Source: Bdellovibrionales bacterium CG10_big_fil_rev_8_21_14_0_10_45_34 (GTDB taxonomy: Bacteria; Bdellovibrionota; Bdellovibrionia; Bdellovibrionales; 1-14-0-10-45-34). Taken from it: 51,455 nt of DNA. The stretch covers positions 415,688 to 467,142 of the forward strand of contig PEZS01000001.1 in the NCBI GenBank assembly GCA_002778785.1, in the 5' to 3' direction. Shown piece after piece: positions 49,534 to 51,455 of this stretch. The notes beneath the pieces were generated by a model. It had not been told where the DNA came from. It did not search any database and was given only the letters and a program-made list of their open reading frames with translations. Numbering within the stretch: position 1 is the stretch's first letter; every line of letters begins with the position of its first letter. Made by a program: the position numbers and the translations under genes.

Positions 49534-51096
49534 TTAGGGTGCTAAAAGAAGTTCGGTGAGTTTTTCATAGTCTTCGATAGTGTTTGCAAGCGGCAGTTCT
49601 TTTAATAATTGCGTGAGAGCTTTATAAGGATTTACACCATTAACCTTTGCCGTAATAACGAGACTGTAAAGAAGGGCGCTGGCATCGGCCCCTGCCGGTG
49701 TATCAGCAAACAACCAGTTGTTGCGTCCGATGGCAAACTTTCGGATAGCTCGCTCAATCATGCCATTGTCTGGGCCGAGTTGACCATCGCCTAAATACCT
49801 CGTCAGGTAAGAGTGTTCGTTTGTGAAGTACGTAAACGCCTGCCCAAGTTTACTCTTAGAGGGCACTTTGCTTTTGTTCTCATCAACGATGGATTTTATC
49901 TCGTCAAACAAAGGCTTTTGCTCTTTCTCTCTAAGCGCGACTTTTTGCTCAGGCGGCGCGTTGGCAAGGTCCTCCTCAAAGTCGTAGATTTTTTTATAAA
50001 GATCCATCACTTGGCCGGCGATCGACTTTCCTGCCTTTGCACCGTCCTTAGCCGCTTGCTCAAACTTTCGTCTTGAGTGCATATTGCAGCCAAATCTGAT
50101 TAACGTTTCCGACTCAAGTGGACTGTAACTCTGAAGGCCATCGCATAGCAGCCGCCCTTTGTAATCGGCAAAGATATCTTTCATCGTCTGGCCACTTCTA
50201 GAGATAGAGTAGTCAAAAAGAACAACTTTTTTATCCTCAGAAGGGTTCATACGCGCGATCATCCAAGACTTTGTTTGCGCCTCCCTGCCATCCTCTTTAA
50301 GCACCTGCATAGCGGTCTCATCACAAGCAATGGCGTAGGAGTTAAAAAGGCGATCACTCAGCACATTGCGTATCGGTATGAGCTTCTCAGCTACCTGCAC
50401 CATCCAGCGAGCCATGGTGCCGCGGCCAAGGTCGATGTCCTGGCGAGCAAATATCTCCTCAAGCCTGTAGAGGGTTAGTCCATCGGCGTACTTACCTGTG
50501 ATAATGGCAGCTAAAAGCTCTTCTGTGGCAATTCCCTGGGGAATCACCGAAGGTATTGGCGCAGCGGTTTTGACATAATCACCACTATCCACTCCGTACT
50601 TAGCTCTATGATACTCGGTCACGCTCATTTTTGCTGGCTCGTACTTGAGCTTCTCTGAGACTTCCCAGCCAATAATCTTTAACCTCTGACCATCTTCTGA
50701 GAACTGCTCACTCTCTGGAAGTTTTACCTTCACAACTTTGCGCTCTAAATGCTCAGGCAATGCTTTTCGATGGCCACGTGCTTTGCGCTTATGTGAGGCT
50801 ACCGTAGTTGCTGACTCTTTTTCGGCAGCAGTTGCGCTCTGCTCTTTGCCTTCATCGTTCACCGCCTCCAACTCAGCTTCGTTGAACGTCATCTTTAGCT
50901 GCTCTTCGGACTGCCAAGCTTCAGATTTTTTACCGTAATTAGAGCGCTGTAAAGATTTTAGCTGCTCACGAAGCCACGTGTTCTCTTGCTCAAAGTATTT
51001 TAACTTATCAATTTGAAGTATTAAAAGCTGCTCTAGATCTGCAATCCGCTGATCTTTTTGTTGTTCATCTGAAAAAAGTGATGTCGGCTTTATCAT
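49534..51096 (-). CDS. tnpC: IS66-family transposase TnpC
   Basis: The 520-residue transposase starts with a coiled-coil leader (ISBt1/LZ-like, IADLEQLLILQIDKLKYFEQ), a basic region and a zinc-binding-like domain. The DDE core shows Asp in AIACDETAM, Asp in GRLLCDGLQSY and Glu in NGMIERAIRKFAIGRNNW, and the closing FADTPAGADASALLYSLV is typical of IS66. The frame is intact. The start at 51096 is a plausible ATG 41 bases after tnpB. Confidence 0.95.
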   Translation of the reverse strand: MIKPTSLFSDEQQKDQRIADLEQLLILQIDKLKYFEQENTWLREQLKSLQRSNYGKKSEAWQSEEQLKMTFNEAELEAVNDEGKEQSATAAEKESATTVASHKRKARGHRKALPEHLERKVVKVKLPESEQFSEDGQRLKIIGWEVSEKLKYEPAKMSVTEYHRAKYGVDSGDYVKTAAPIPSVIPQGIATEELLAAIITGKYADGLTLYRLEEIFARQDIDLGRGTMARWMVQVAEKLIPIRNVLSDRLFNSYAIACDETAMQVLKEDGREAQTKSWMIARMNPSEDKKVVLFDYSISRSGQTMKDIFADYKGRLLCDGLQSYSPLESETLIRFGCNMHSRRKFEQAAKDGAKAGKSIAGQVMDLYKKIYDFEEDLANAPPEQKVALREKEQKPLFDEIKSIVDENKSKVPSKSKLGQAFTYFTNEHSYLTRYLGDGQLGPDNGMIERAIRKFAIGRNNWLFADTPAGADASALLYSLVITAKVNGVNPYKALTQLLKELPLANTIEDYEKLTELLLAP

Positions 51097-51137
51097 ATAT
51101 AGATGACTACAAACATCACTTCAATTGCTAAAGAATT

Positions 51138-51455
51138 TCAACAAACTTTTTCAAATTTTAATTCTGCGTGCGCTCGCATCTTCCAAATGTCATATCCCGT
51201 CAATAACCACTGAAGCTGCTCTGTGGATATGTGGATAACTTCGCTTGGATCTTTCTTCGGCCATACAAATTTAGCTCTCTCTAGACGCTTTTGCCATAGA
51301 CAAAATCCGCTTCGATCAAAGTAAAGGATTTTAATTAAATTGCGCCTCTTGCCGGAAAATACGTAAATCGTAGAAGTACCCCGTATTTTCAAATTCAAAA
51401 AAGTTGTTAGCTTAGATTCAAAGACACAGGGAGGTGTTTGTGGATTTAGGGATTT
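51138..51455 (-). CDS. tnpB: IS66 Orf2-like protein TnpB, 5'-truncated by window edge
   Basis: The frame is open to the window's right edge; the TTG at 51398 is only internal. The visible 105 residues contain STIYVFSGKRRNLIKILYFD followed by RSGFCLWQKRLERAKFVWP, the core of IS66 Orf2 (TnpB) proteins, whose role in transposition is accessory. About ten N-terminal residues and tnpA are missing from the window. Confidence 0.9.
   Translation of the reverse strand, partial: KSLNPQTPPCVFESKLTTFLNLKIRGTSTIYVFSGKRRNLIKILYFDRSGFCLWQKRLERAKFVWPKKDPSEVIHISTEQLQWLLTGYDIWKMRAHAELKFEKVC

Larger units (their letters stand above)
49498..51455. mobile_element. IS66-family insertion sequence, cut by window edge
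   Basis: The left end is set at GTAAACGCTCC (49498), resembling the GTAAGCG ends of IS66 elements and coinciding with the break in the methyltransferase gene. Two IS66 genes, tnpC and tnpB, follow on the minus strand. The right end and tnpA lie beyond the window, so the inverted repeat and 8-base target duplication could not be checked. Confidence 0.85.

Overview
The window looks like chromosomal DNA of a Bdellovibrio-like bacterium (Bdellovibrionota). This is inferred from an Agl/Glt-type gliding motility cluster, several secreted von Willebrand A lipoproteins, HD-GYP and PilZ c-di-GMP proteins and a leucine dehydrogenase, not from any marker gene. Both window edges lie inside insertion sequences: an IS3-family copy on the left and an IS66-family copy on the right. 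This is what an assembly contig broken at repeats looks like.

Left part (1-12792): the IS3 element cuts off the 3' end of a secreted beta-propeller gene. Next come a 36-codon micro-ORF with a strong but probably sequestered ribosome binding site, and a DEAD-box-type RNA helicase with an SR-rich repeat tail. A three-gene envelope operon follows (redoxin, YtkA/FixH-like lipoprotein, outer-membrane barrel). Then come a secreted unknown protein, a formimidoylglutamase-like enzyme with an M42 peptidase, a START-like protein, an HD-GYP protein divergent from a degenerate HPt-like protein, and epoxyqueuosine reductase (queG).

Gliding and surface part (12798-27731, all minus strand): an outer-membrane barrel, two TPR proteins, an FHA/AgmX-C-terminal protein, a TolQ-like channel and two ExbD/TolR-like proteins form a probable trans-envelope gliding motor, with queG at the operon's end. 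A 650-base gap in the cluster holds a likely plus-strand structured RNA (three stem-loops, the last with a U tract). Upstream sit a small FimB-sized tyrosine recombinase and a translationally coupled operon of two VWA/calcium-repeat lipoproteins plus a secreted protein with 16 cysteines.

Middle part (28221-44977): a tail-anchored HTH protein and a secreted protein split by a frameshift. These are followed by a sugar phosphotransferase operon (EIICBA of the GlcNAc/glucose type, HPr, enzyme I) and leucine dehydrogenase. On the minus strand are an SDR oxidoreductase, a PilZ membrane protein and a GAF-HD-GYP phosphodiesterase, then a small Cys/His protein, an oligopeptide-type binding protein and another VWA lipoprotein. 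An HNH-family gene with an internal deletion and a GMP reductase/membrane protein pair close this part.

Right part (44988-51455): an integrative element sits at tRNA-Leu(UAA). Its large serine recombinase reads antisense through the whole tRNA gene. Its cargo is a small acidic protein, an unknown protein, a phage/plasmid-like protein and the N-terminal part of an adenine methyltransferase cut by the IS66 copy. The far attachment site is not visible.
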